Shown here: piece by piece, positions 32,234 to 40,615 of the stretch
Layout of the letters: the number at the start of each line of letters is the position of its first letter
Position numbering within the stretch: the stretch's first letter is position 1
From: Clostridiales bacterium UBA1390
Lineage (GTDB): Bacteria > Bacillota > Clostridia > Lachnospirales > Bianqueaceae
Direction of reading: 5' to 3'
DNA length: 64,000 nt
Assembly (NCBI GenBank): GCA_002305315.1
Contig: DBQQ01000006.1
Coordinates: 1 to 64,000, forward strand
Made by a program: the position numbers and the translations under genes
Notes under the pieces: generated by a model
Seen by the model: only the letters and a program-made list of their open reading frames with translations
The model's database searches: none
What the model was told of the DNA's origin: nothing

Positions 32234-33688
32234 ATGAGTAAATATGATGAAAGCCAAATACAGGAGGATGAGGTTGTCATCGATCTGGGCGTACTGTTCA
32301 GTGACATGTGGCGAGGATTCAAGAAATATTGGCTTCCTATTGTTCTGATTGTTTTGATCTGTACCATTGGTTCGATGACATTGACCATGTTCTTCTATAC
32401 TCCTATGTATCGAGCGGAGGCTACGTTTACAGTCACACCCAGTTCCAATGCAAACTACGATGACTATACCTATAATTACAATTCATCGACGGCTTCTTTG
32501 ATGGCCAATACGTTCCCTTATATTATCGAAAGCAGCCTCTTGCAGGATATCATTAAAGAGGATCTTGGCGTAGACGAGATCCAGGCGGATATTACCGCGG
32601 AAGCTGTGGAGAATGCGAATATGTTCTCATTGACCGTTACGTCGCAGGACGGAGCATGGTCCTATGAGGTATTGATGTCCGTCATGGAGAACTACCCGCA
32701 GGTGGCCCGTTATGTCATCGGAGATTCCACGATGAATCTTTTAGCCGAACCATCCGTGCCAGAGGAGCCTTATAATGCCACCTCTTATCTGCGTAATGGA
32801 GGAATCGGATTCGTAGCCGGCATTTTGGTGTGTGGTGGAATCCTGTTTATCTATGCGATGACTCGTAAGACGATCCGAAAAGAGGAGGACGTGCAGGAAA
32901 TCCTGGGGCAGGAATGCTTGGCGGTATTGCCGCAAGTGTATTTTAAGAAGAGTTCTAATAAGAGCAAGCTGGTGTCCATTGATGATCGGAGGATTTCTGC
33001 TGGCTTTCTGGAGGCTATCCGTTCTTTACGCCTGCGGCTGCAGAGAATGGATGATGTGCAGACGATCATGATTACCAGTACCGTAAAAGGGGAGGGTGCC
33101 AGTACGATAGCGATGAATCTGGCATATTCCTTTGAGATGGATCGTAAGCGAGTGGTTTTGATTGATGCGGACTGGAAACATCCGTCCCTATGCAAGATGA
33201 CAGGAACCAAAACGCAGGGCGGTTTTGGAGATGCGATCTGTCAGGACAAGCTCAACGGACTCCTGACCATGATTCCGAAGAAAAACGTAGCGCTTCTGGC
33301 ATCAGAAAAGGCGGAAGCGGATCCGTATAAGATCATTAATGCAGATACACTGCCGCAGGTATTGCAGCGTCTACGGGGCATTGCAGACTATATCATCATT
33401 GATGGAGGAAGCTGTGAGGATTCCGAAAATGTTCGTTTAGCGGATCAGTGTGATGCAGTAGCGTATGTTGTGCATCAGGATGACGCGAATGGGGCGCAGA
33501 TTCTGAATGCGATGGATACCCTTTCTTATAGCCGGACACCCATTGTAGGCGTAGTATTCAATGGAATAGAAGGCGGGCTTGGCAGCTACGGCACCGGCTA
33601 TGGATATGGAAAGTATGGGTATGGAAAGTATGGATACGGGAAATATGGCAGCGGCGGCTACGGCTATGGAGAGAGTAAGGCAAAATAA
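32234..33688 (+). CDS. Wzz-type BY-kinase homologue with lost P-loop lysine and Tyr/Gly-rich tail
   Basis: A 484-residue paralogue of the preceding protein. The Wzz part has helices at about 33-54 and 189-209. The kinase domain aligns clearly, but the Walker A reads KGEGAST (Ala289 where Lys is invariant), A' reads LIDADWKHPS, and the Walker B Thr-Pro region is IIDGGSCED, so catalysis is unlikely. The tail (about 448-484) is a low-complexity Gly/Tyr/Lys stretch with three exact GYGKY units and some 11 tyrosines. GGAGAAT precedes the ATG at 32234. It looks like a substrate or scaffold for BY-kinase 1. Confidence 0.85.
   Translation: MSKYDESQIQEDEVVIDLGVLFSDMWRGFKKYWLPIVLIVLICTIGSMTLTMFFYTPMYRAEATFTVTPSSNANYDDYTYNYNSSTASLMANTFPYIIESSLLQDIIKEDLGVDEIQADITAEAVENANMFSLTVTSQDGAWSYEVLMSVMENYPQVARYVIGDSTMNLLAEPSVPEEPYNATSYLRNGGIGFVAGILVCGGILFIYAMTRKTIRKEEDVQEILGQECLAVLPQVYFKKSSNKSKLVSIDDRRISAGFLEAIRSLRLRLQRMDDVQTIMITSTVKGEGASTIAMNLAYSFEMDRKRVVLIDADWKHPSLCKMTGTKTQGGFGDAICQDKLNGLLTMIPKKNVALLASEKAEADPYKIINADTLPQVLQRLRGIADYIIIDGGSCEDSENVRLADQCDAVAYVVHQDDANGAQILNAMDTLSYSRTPIVGVVFNGIEGGLGSYGTGYGYGKYGYGKYGYGKYGSGGYGYGESKAK
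33603..33647 (+). repeat. Three 15-bp tandem repeats encoding GYGKY
   Basis: GGATATGGAAAGTAT, GGGTATGGAAAGTAT and GGATACGGGAAATAT follow each other without gaps in the tail of the second BY-kinase homologue. The third copy differs only at synonymous positions, suggesting the peptide is maintained. Confidence 0.85.
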
Positions 33689-33746
33689 ATCAAAAAACGG
33701 CGTATTGCGGCGGAAAGATTCGTGATACGTCCTTAGGGTTTTCCTG

Positions 33747-33773
33747 GCCGGTACCAATGAGTACCGGCATTTT
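33747..33773 (+). terminator. Terminator of the BY-kinase operon
   Basis: GCCGGTAC (33747-33754) pairs with GTACCGGC (33761-33768), followed by ATTTTC. An in-frame ATG of the downstream response regulator frame falls in the loop, which argues against using it as start. Confidence 0.7.
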
Positions 33774-33795
33774 CGTTAAGAGAGGGGGAGCGAAT

Positions 33796-34503
33796 TTGCA
33801 GGAGAAGATTTTGGTGGTGGACGATGAAAAAGAGATCTCCGATCTGCTGGAAGTATATTTTTCAAATGAAGGATATCGAGTCCTGAAATGCTACAGTGGG
33901 AAAGAGGCCCTCGATGCGATCCAGAAAGAAGGGGAAACATTGGATCTGGCAGTACTGGATATTATGCTGCCGGATCTGAGCGGTTTCGATCTGTGCTGTC
34001 GGATCCGGGAAAAATATACGTTCCCGATCATCATGCTGACCGCCAGAGGAGAAGATGCGGACAAAATCAATGGTTTATCGTTGGGAGCAGATGACTATGT
34101 GACGAAACCTTTTAATCCTCTGGAGTTGATGGCCCGAGTGAAGGCGCAATTGAGAAGAGTGCAGCGTTATAGTAATCCACAGCTGGCAGAAGAAGAGAAG
34201 GATCAGATCGATCTGGGAGGACTCGTCATGAATCGATCGACGCATGAATGCCTTTTATATGGAAAGCAGATCATGCTGACGCCGATCGAGTTTAAGATAC
34301 TATGGCTCTTGTGTGAGAACAGAGGACAGGTGGTTTCGTCGGAGCAGATTTTTGAGCAGGTATGGCAGGAGAAGTACCTGGATTGTAATAACACAGTCAT
34401 GGTACATATTCGAAGGCTGCGTGAGAAGCTGGGAGAGCCGGCCAGAAAACCTCGTTGGATCAAGACCGTATGGGGAGTAGGATATAAGGTTGAAAAGAAT
34501 TAG
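33796..34503 (+). CDS. VanR-like response regulator (OmpR family)
   Basis: A 235-residue regulator. The receiver domain has DDE at its start, the phospho-acceptor Asp in AVLDIMLPDLSG, Thr in MLTARG and Lys in YVTKPF. The C-terminal winged helix has the VanR-type sequence QVWQEKYLDCNNTVMVHIRRLREKLG (shown here only as the family cue VWQEKY and VMVHIRRLREK) and ends WGVGYKVEKN. I chose TTG at 33796, preceded by AGGGGGAG, because the ATG 39 bases upstream lies in a terminator loop. The kinase gene overlaps it by 14 bases. Targets may be the envelope genes upstream. Confidence 0.88.
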   Translation: MQEKILVVDDEKEISDLLEVYFSNEGYRVLKCYSGKEALDAIQKEGETLDLAVLDIMLPDLSGFDLCCRIREKYTFPIIMLTARGEDADKINGLSLGADDYVTKPFNPLELMARVKAQLRRVQRYSNPQLAEEEKDQIDLGGLVMNRSTHECLLYGKQIMLTPIEFKILWLLCENRGQVVSSEQIFEQVWQEKYLDCNNTVMVHIRRLREKLGEPARKPRWIKTVWGVGYKVEKN

Positions 34504-35599
34504 AAAAAGACGGTTAGCGGTGGGACAGATCGGAAGATTCCTATTGTATTGCCTGATCTGGAGCGCCCTGTGTGTATTGGCATATTGGGCCTACAGTCGG
34601 ATGTTTCATGAGCGTATTGTCGTATTACTGTATCAGTATCTTCCGCAAGATGCCTACGATTGGTTATCCGGTATATGGCAGACATTAGCGCTTTCCTGCT
34701 ATTTTGCAGGAATTATGCTGATCGCGATGCGGCGGATTCTGTTCTGTGCCAGGTATGCAGAGCAGATCAATAGCGATTTAGAGCTGCTGATGCATCCAGA
34801 GAAAGAGATTTCGGAGTATCCGGAATCTCTGAAAAGCACAGAAGTTCAGTTAAAGGATATCCAGCATTCTATTTTTCGCAGTGCACAGATCGCGAAAGAG
34901 GCGGAACAAAGGAAAAATGACCTGGTGGTGTATCTGGCACATGATCTTAAGACACCGCTGACTTCCATTATCGGGTATCTTTCTTTACTGGACGAGGCGC
35001 CGGAACAGGAGGAGAAGCTGAGAGAGAAATACATAGGGATTGCACTAAATAAGGCGTACCGCCTGGAGCAGCTGATCGACGAGTTTTTTGAAATTACTCG
35101 GTTTAATCTGCAGTCTATTGAGCTGTCCTGGTCGGATGTGGACCTGACCATGATGCTGTATCAGATTACGGAAGAATTTTATCCTGCCTTTTCTACAAAG
35201 GGGCTGCAGCTGGATTCGAATATACAGCCGGGCTTGCGGCTCAGAGGAGATGCGGATAAGCTGGCGCGTGTTTTTGATAACCTGCTGCGCAATGCCGTGA
35301 GTTACAGCTACGAGAATACAGTCATTCAGCTGATGGCACAGAGTCAGGGCGACTATATTCAGATCATTGTGCGGAATCGGGGAGATCGAATTCCGCCGCA
35401 GAAATTGGAACGACTATTTGAAAAATTTTACCGGGTGGATACTTCAAGAGGAACTACTAGTGGAGGCGCAGGTCTGGGATTGGCGATCGCGAAGCAGCTG
35501 GTGGAGCTGCACCGGGGAATGATAGAAGTGAGAAGCTCAGATGCGTATACGGAATTTATGGTACAATTGCCCGGAAAGTCCAGCGCAGAACAAGAGTAA
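34490..35599 (+). CDS. VanS-like sensor histidine kinase
   Basis: A 369-residue kinase with two N-terminal membrane helices (about 15-35 and 66-84) around a short external loop, a HisKA domain with HDLKTPLTSIIGYL and a HATPase domain with DNLLRNAVSYS, a degenerate G1 box (NRGDRIPP) and GAGLGLAIAKQL. The start is a TTG overlapping the response regulator end. Domain order and sequence are VanS-like; no vanHAX-type resistance genes are present, so it is a general envelope-sensing system. A weak terminator follows. Confidence 0.9.
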   Translation: MKRIRKRRLAVGQIGRFLLYCLIWSALCVLAYWAYSRMFHERIVVLLYQYLPQDAYDWLSGIWQTLALSCYFAGIMLIAMRRILFCARYAEQINSDLELLMHPEKEISEYPESLKSTEVQLKDIQHSIFRSAQIAKEAEQRKNDLVVYLAHDLKTPLTSIIGYLSLLDEAPEQEEKLREKYIGIALNKAYRLEQLIDEFFEITRFNLQSIELSWSDVDLTMMLYQITEEFYPAFSTKGLQLDSNIQPGLRLRGDADKLARVFDNLLRNAVSYSYENTVIQLMAQSQGDYIQIIVRNRGDRIPPQKLERLFEKFYRVDTSRGTTSGGAGLGLAIAKQLVELHRGMIEVRSSDAYTEFMVQLPGKSSAEQE

Positions 35600-35610
35600 A
35601 CATCGTAGGA

Positions 35611-35645
35611 GAGGCGCCGCAGAATGCAGGCGCCTCGATGAATTT
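35611..35645 (+). terminator. Probable terminator after the two-component genes
   Basis: GAGGCGCC (35611-35618) pairs with GGCGCCTC (35629-35636); the T-run is interrupted (GATGAATTTT). Confidence 0.55.
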
Positions 35646-35669
35646 TACATAGATTTCAACAAAGGACGG

Positions 35670-35698
35670 TTGCGCAGTATTATAAAATATGGTAGAAT
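35670..35698 (+). promoter_or_regulatory. Promoter of tadA-ppx-ppk1
   Basis: TTGCGC (35670-35675), a 17-base spacer, TAGAAT (35693-35698). Confidence 0.55.
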
Positions 35699-35738
35699 AA
35701 ACATGACTTAAGATTCGAAGATGGGAGGCGCCTGGATC

Positions 35739-36239
35739 ATGCAGGACATGGATGAATACTATATGCGGATGGCCCTGGATCTGGCGGAAAAAGCGGCGCA
35801 GGCAGAGGATACGCCAATCGGTGCTATCATTGTATATCAGGATCAGATCATCGGATCCGGGTATAATAAGAGAAACGCTATGGGAAATCCATTATGTCAT
35901 GCGGAAATAGAGGCCATACATCAGGCGGCTCAATACATGGGTGACTGGCGGTTGGAAGAGACGACATTGTATGTAACACTGGAACCCTGCCCCATGTGCG
36001 CGGGAGCCATCATACAGGCGCGGATTCCGAGGGTTGTGATCGGAGCCATGAATCCGAAGGCGGGCTGTGCCGGGTCTGTATTGAATCTCTTGCAGCATCC
36101 CGGTTTTAATCATCAAGCGGATGTCGTGACAGGTGTATTACAGGAGGAGAGCAGACAGCTTATGAAGTCTTTTTTTGCTCGATTGCGGGAAAGAGAAAGG
36201 TTAGAAAAACAGGGAGGAGAGTCAGATGGAGAAGTATAG
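35739..36239 (+). CDS. tadA: tRNA-specific adenosine deaminase
   Basis: A 166-residue zinc deaminase that converts A34 to inosine in tRNA-Arg(ACG). The zinc site is complete: HAEIEAI with catalytic Glu, and PCPMCAGAI. The C-terminal helix region is family-typical. The ATG at 35739 has GGGAGG ten bases upstream; another ATG three codons on is possible. It overlaps ppx by 14 bases, so this housekeeping gene leads the polyphosphate operon. Confidence 0.93.
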   Translation: MQDMDEYYMRMALDLAEKAAQAEDTPIGAIIVYQDQIIGSGYNKRNAMGNPLCHAEIEAIHQAAQYMGDWRLEETTLYVTLEPCPMCAGAIIQARIPRVVIGAMNPKAGCAGSVLNLLQHPGFNHQADVVTGVLQEESRQLMKSFFARLRERERLEKQGGESDGEV

Positions 36240-37773
36240 GACGATGGCGGCGATTGATGTGGGATCCGCATCGATTCGGTTGAAAGTGATTCAGATCGCA
36301 GAAGACGGCGATATTCAGGTCTTAGAAAACGTGATCCGCTCTTTGGCAATTGGACGAGATACTTTTTCGCAAGGACGGATTTCTCCGGAGATGGTGGATG
36401 AGGTTTGTCAGGTGCTTATCGGATTCAAGAGAATCATGCGGGAGTATAAGGTCAAGACAAAGCGTGTGGTGGCGACGACAGCGATGCGGGAAGCTTCGAA
36501 CCAGGACTACGTTCTGGAGCAGATCCGGGTACGAACTGGTTTAAACGTGGAAGTATTATCCCGTTCTGAGGAACGATATCTGACGCGTCAGGCGGCTTTT
36601 GCCACGGTGCCGGATTTTCGCAAAAGATCGGCAGAGGGATTATTGTATACGCATATTGGCTCTGGAACCACGCAGATTGCAGCCTACGACCAGGATGGAC
36701 TGTCTTTCAGTCAGAGTACACAGATGGGAGCCCTGCGCATACGGCAAATGCTCTCGTCCATAGAAGAACAGACACTGCGGTTCTCGCAGGTCATGGAAGA
36801 ATTCATGATCAGCAATATGGATTTTATTTTACAGAAAGGAGTTCGTCAGCCCTATACGCATTATCTCATCAGCGGAGATATTGGAGAAAGACTGTACCGG
36901 ATCTGTGCAGGAGAGAAAAGCGAAGCAGAGTTTGCGCGTCTCTCCTTGGATCAATTTGAGAAGATGTACCAGAAGGTCTTGACCATGTCTTCGCGAGAGA
37001 TCGGAGAGACCTATGAGATGGAGCCGGAACGGGCAGCGTTGGTGGTTCCCAGTATGCTGATCGTTCATACGTTCTGCGGCATCACGAATGCGAAATGGAT
37101 TTCGTTCTCTTTTTCGGGGCTATTGGATGGTGTGCTGTGGGAGCTGGCGGCAACACAAGAAAATAAACTGCAGCGCATGCAGTCGTTAGAAGATATTTTG
37201 TCGTATACGAAGACCATTGCCAAGATGTTTCGCTGCGATATGAAGCACGCGCAGCAGGTCAACGAATACGCTTTGATGTTATTTGACGCGCTGAGCAAGG
37301 CACACGGCTTAAACGCAAGGCATCGGCTGATGTTACAGATTGCGGTGCTGCTGCATGACAGCGGAAAGTTTCTTAACCTCAATGAACATGCGGATCATTC
37401 GGCTATGATTATTCATGCGACGGAGTTCACGGGCATCAGCACCGAAGAAAAGGATATGATTGCCATCATGGTTCGTTTTCATGAGGGCGGAGAGATTTCT
37501 GGACAGGATATGGAATTTATGGGCTTTGGCAGGAAAAATCGGCTTGTATTAGCGAAACTCACTGGGATCCTAAGGCTGGCAAATGCCATGGATTATAGTC
37601 ATCGAAGGAAACTGAAAAATGTGAAGATGAGTATTCATGGAGGCCGATTGGTGATTTCCGCCATTGTTCAGCAGGATGCTACTCTGGAGAACTGGAAGAT
37701 TCGGCAGTTCGCAGAGTATATTCAGGATGTTTTTGGACTTCAGTTAGAGTTTAACATAAAGCGAGGAAATTAA
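36226..37773 (+). CDS. ppx: Exopolyphosphatase/GppA-family phosphatase with HD-like C-terminal domain
   Basis: A 515-residue member of the Ppx/GppA family. The N-terminal actin-like fold (1-300) has AAIDVGSASIRLKVIQIAED and the second phosphate-binding region THIGSGTTQIAAYD; the canonical DIGGGSTE motif is changed to HIGSGTTQ, which may reduce or alter activity. The C-terminal helical HD-like domain has VLLHDSGKFLN and VRFHEGGEISG. GGGAGGAGAG precedes the ATG. It is followed after one base by ppk1, so polyphosphate breakdown and synthesis enzymes are made together. Confidence 0.88.
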   Translation: MEKYRTMAAIDVGSASIRLKVIQIAEDGDIQVLENVIRSLAIGRDTFSQGRISPEMVDEVCQVLIGFKRIMREYKVKTKRVVATTAMREASNQDYVLEQIRVRTGLNVEVLSRSEERYLTRQAAFATVPDFRKRSAEGLLYTHIGSGTTQIAAYDQDGLSFSQSTQMGALRIRQMLSSIEEQTLRFSQVMEEFMISNMDFILQKGVRQPYTHYLISGDIGERLYRICAGEKSEAEFARLSLDQFEKMYQKVLTMSSREIGETYEMEPERAALVVPSMLIVHTFCGITNAKWISFSFSGLLDGVLWELAATQENKLQRMQSLEDILSYTKTIAKMFRCDMKHAQQVNEYALMLFDALSKAHGLNARHRLMLQIAVLLHDSGKFLNLNEHADHSAMIIHATEFTGISTEEKDMIAIMVRFHEGGEISGQDMEFMGFGRKNRLVLAKLTGILRLANAMDYSHRRKLKNVKMSIHGGRLVISAIVQQDATLENWKIRQFAEYIQDVFGLQLEFNIKRGN

Positions 37774-37774
37774 G

Positions 37775-39913
37775 ATGATGGCAAATAGTCCTTTCAAAGA
37801 TCCCCAGTATTATATCAGCAGAGAGCTCTCGTGGCTGGAATTCAACCAGAGGGTACTGGATGAGGCTCGAGATGCGAAAAATCCTCTCTTAGAGCGCGCG
37901 AAATTTTTATCGATCACATTATCCAATCTGGATGAATTCTTCATGGTACGCGTAGCTTCGATTAAGGATCAGATTCAGGATGGGTATGATAAGCCAGATC
38001 CCGCGGGACTGACGCCGAAGCAGCAGATGAAGAAAATCTCGGAGCGTGCCCATGCAATGATGAAGGAGATATACAGCATCTATAATCGTATTCTTCTTCC
38101 TCAGCTCAAAAAAGAAGGATTTCATATTGTTGAGGTGAGGGAACTTACGAAGGAGGATCGGCGGTATCTGCAAGAACTTTTTGAAACAGAAGTATATCCG
38201 GTGTTGACGCCGATGGCCGTGGATCCATCCAGGCCGTTTCCGCTGATTCTCAATAAGAGCCTGAATATCGCACTGTTTCTGAAGGAGCCGCGCGAGGAGG
38301 AGTCTCGCTTTGCAACAGTACAGGTTCCCAGCGTACTTCCACGTTTGCTGCATCTGCCCTCTGAAAATTATATACTGCTGGAAGACGTCATCACGTTGTT
38401 CTTGCCGAAGTTGTTTCCAGAGTGTAAGATCGAGAGCTGGACATATTATCGAATCACGCGCAGCGGAGACTTTAATTTTCAAGAAGAAGAGGCACATGAT
38501 CTCTTAAAGGAAATGGAACAGTCCTTAAAACAGCGCCGAAGAGGCGAGGCCATGCGACTGGAAATGACAGCCGAAGCGGATCAGAAGCTGATTTTCTATC
38601 TGATCGATGCACTGGAAATCAAGGAGAAAGACCTGTATCTGCATGACGGACCGATGGACATTAGTTTTATTTCGAAGGTAGGAAAACTGATGCCGCTTGG
38701 CCATCTCATGAAAGCGGATCTGATCCCTCAGATGCCCCAGGATCTCTTAGGAAAGGAAGACATGTTTGCGGCAATCCGCGAGCGGGATATTCTGATGCAT
38801 CATCCTTATGAATCTTTCCAGCCAGTAGTAAACTTCATGCAGCAGGCGGCGGAGGATCCCAATGTCCTGGCGATCAAGCAAACACTGTATAGGGTTAGCG
38901 GGAACTCGCCGGTTGTACAGGCGCTGGAGAAGGCAGCGGAAAATGGAAAACAGGTGACGGTGCTGGTTGAGGTGAAGGCACGATTCGATGAGGAGAATAA
39001 CATACAATGGGCGAAGAAACTGGAAAAAGCGGGCTGCCATGTTATCTATGGTTTGCTGGGACTGAAAACCCATTGTAAGGTGACGATCGTGGTACGTCGG
39101 GATGAGGATCGAATTCGGCGATATGTGCACATGAGCACAGGAAATTATAACGATGTGACAGCCAGACTGTATACGGACATTGGGTATTTCACGGCAAAGG
39201 AACCTTTCGGAGCTGATGCGTCTGCATTGTTTAATTCTTTGACCGGATACGGAGATCCGCCGACGTTTCGTAAGGTTACGGCGGCTCCCCTGGGACTGCG
39301 GAAACAGTTTGTCAGTCTGATCGAGAGAGAGGCAAACCATGCTAGAGCAGGGAGAGAAGCGCGAATCGTAGCCAAAATGAATTCGCTTCTGGATCCCGGA
39401 ATCATTGAGGCGTTATACGAGGCTTCTGCTGCGGGCGTGAAAATCGATCTGATTGTTCGTGGAATCTGTGCGCTTCGTCCAGGTATTCCGGGAATATCAG
39501 AAAATATTCGAGTGCGGAGTATTGTAGGATGGCTTCTGGAGCACAGCCGGATCTACTATTTTTATAATGATGGACATGAGGAATATTATTTATCCAGTGC
39601 GGATTGGATGACAAGAAATCTGGATCGGCGTGTGGAGCTGCTGTTCCCGATTGAAGAGCCGCGCTTGATGGACCGCTTGAGGGAGATTTTAAGGACCTTG
39701 CTGATGGACACGCAAAAGGCGCGTTTGATGGACCGGGACGGAAATTATGTAAAAGTGGACGGACGGGGAAAGCCCGCGGTGAATAGTCAGGAAACGTTTT
39801 ACGAGCAAGCCGTTCAGGCGGCGCGAGAATACGGCCAAGAGGAAAATTTTGAAGTCTTTATACCGCTGGAAGCGCCGGATGAGGATGAAGAATACAAAGA
39901 TCAGGAGGAATAA
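37775..39913 (+). CDS. ppk1: Polyphosphate kinase 1
   Basis: A 712-residue enzyme that polymerises the gamma-phosphate of ATP into polyphosphate. The four PPK1 domains are recognisable: N (YISRELSWLEFNQRVLDEA), head (DEFFMVRVASIKDQ and so on), and the two phospholipase-D-like catalytic domains, with the phosphorylated histidine in LKTHCKVTIVVRR and the second His in the YVHMSTGNYN region. Two adjacent ATGs are possible starts (37775, 37778). It lies between ppx and an ACT protein gene in one operon. Confidence 0.95.
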   Translation: MMANSPFKDPQYYISRELSWLEFNQRVLDEARDAKNPLLERAKFLSITLSNLDEFFMVRVASIKDQIQDGYDKPDPAGLTPKQQMKKISERAHAMMKEIYSIYNRILLPQLKKEGFHIVEVRELTKEDRRYLQELFETEVYPVLTPMAVDPSRPFPLILNKSLNIALFLKEPREEESRFATVQVPSVLPRLLHLPSENYILLEDVITLFLPKLFPECKIESWTYYRITRSGDFNFQEEEAHDLLKEMEQSLKQRRRGEAMRLEMTAEADQKLIFYLIDALEIKEKDLYLHDGPMDISFISKVGKLMPLGHLMKADLIPQMPQDLLGKEDMFAAIRERDILMHHPYESFQPVVNFMQQAAEDPNVLAIKQTLYRVSGNSPVVQALEKAAENGKQVTVLVEVKARFDEENNIQWAKKLEKAGCHVIYGLLGLKTHCKVTIVVRRDEDRIRRYVHMSTGNYNDVTARLYTDIGYFTAKEPFGADASALFNSLTGYGDPPTFRKVTAAPLGLRKQFVSLIEREANHARAGREARIVAKMNSLLDPGIIEALYEASAAGVKIDLIVRGICALRPGIPGISENIRVRSIVGWLLEHSRIYYFYNDGHEEYYLSSADWMTRNLDRRVELLFPIEEPRLMDRLREILRTLLMDTQKARLMDRDGNYVKVDGRGKPAVNSQETFYEQAVQAAREYGQEENFEVFIPLEAPDEDEEYKDQEE

Positions 39914-39915
39914 AA

Positions 39916-40356
39916 ATGTCATTACAGCAGTTATCGGTATTTGTGGAGAATCGGCCGGGAAGCTTAGTCTCTGTATTGAAAACTTTGGCGGATGCGCAGA
40001 TTGATTTAAATGGTTTGTCTGTGGCAGATACAACGGAATTTGGTGTACTTCGTCTGATCTTGTCTGATCCCGCCAAGGGAGAGGAGGTTCTTCAGGAGGC
40101 AGGATTTATTGTAAAAGCGACGGACGTATTGGCAATTGATGTGAATGATACTCCGGGAGGACTGTTTCAGACAGCCGATATGCTCGCTTTCCATGGCTTG
40201 AATATTGAATACATGTATGCATTTGGTACGAAGAAGGAGCGCCATGCGATGATTATCTTTAAGACAGAGGACAATCGAAAGGCGGCGGACGTCTTAAAGG
40301 ATGGCGGAGTCCATGTGTTGGATACTCAAGAAGTTTATGAGAGGCTTTATTCATAA
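39916..40356 (+). CDS. Tandem ACT-domain protein
   Basis: A 146-residue protein made of two ACT domains: the first runs over residues 1-70 (QQLSVFVENRPGSLVSVLKTLADAQIDL) and the second over 71-146 (ATDVLAIDVNDTPGGLFQTADML). Stand-alone double-ACT proteins bind amino acids and are usually regulators; the partner is unknown. CAGGAGG within the ppk1 end is its ribosome site, and the start follows ppk1 by two bases. Confidence 0.88.
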   Translation: MSLQQLSVFVENRPGSLVSVLKTLADAQIDLNGLSVADTTEFGVLRLILSDPAKGEEVLQEAGFIVKATDVLAIDVNDTPGGLFQTADMLAFHGLNIEYMYAFGTKKERHAMIIFKTEDNRKAADVLKDGGVHVLDTQEVYERLYS

Positions 40357-40357
40357 G

Positions 40358-40615
40358 ATGGAGGCAAAAAACGAACAGGGGAACAAGAAGAGCTTTCGAT
40401 GGGTATTCAGTGTGATTGGAGAAGTGTTGTTAGTCATTCCTATTGCGATCATTTTGCTTTTTTTTGGAATATTCATTCAAGGAAGGCAGTCGGAACCGGT
40501 CCATGAATCATCAGTAAAAGCAGAATGTCTATGGGAGGAGGCGGAGCATCATGATCAGCAGACCACAATGGGATGCGATGATATTATATATGAGGATGGT
40601 ATTGGACGGATATAA
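40358..40615 (+). CDS. Small membrane protein of unknown function
   Basis: An 85-residue frame. It has a Lys-rich N-terminus, one strong membrane helix (VFSVIGEVLLVIPIAIILLFF, residues about 17-37) and an acidic, His-containing C-terminus. It starts one base after the ACT gene with only a weak ribosome site, and its last 65 bases overlap the start of the double-HD gene in another frame. The clear helix supports it as real; the overlapped C-terminus may be neutral. Confidence 0.5.
   Translation: MEAKNEQGNKKSFRWVFSVIGEVLLVIPIAIILLFFGIFIQGRQSEPVHESSVKAECLWEEAEHHDQQTTMGCDDIIYEDGIGRI

Noticed and set aside
33757..33795. ATG start for the VanR-like regulator
   Set aside because: The codon lies in the loop of the upstream terminator, and the receiver domain begins only after the TTG at 33796, which has a strong ribosome site.
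33757..35599. Vancomycin resistance locus
   Set aside because: The two-component system is VanR/VanS-like in sequence, but no vanH, vanA-type ligase or vanX gene is nearby, so a resistance call is not supported.
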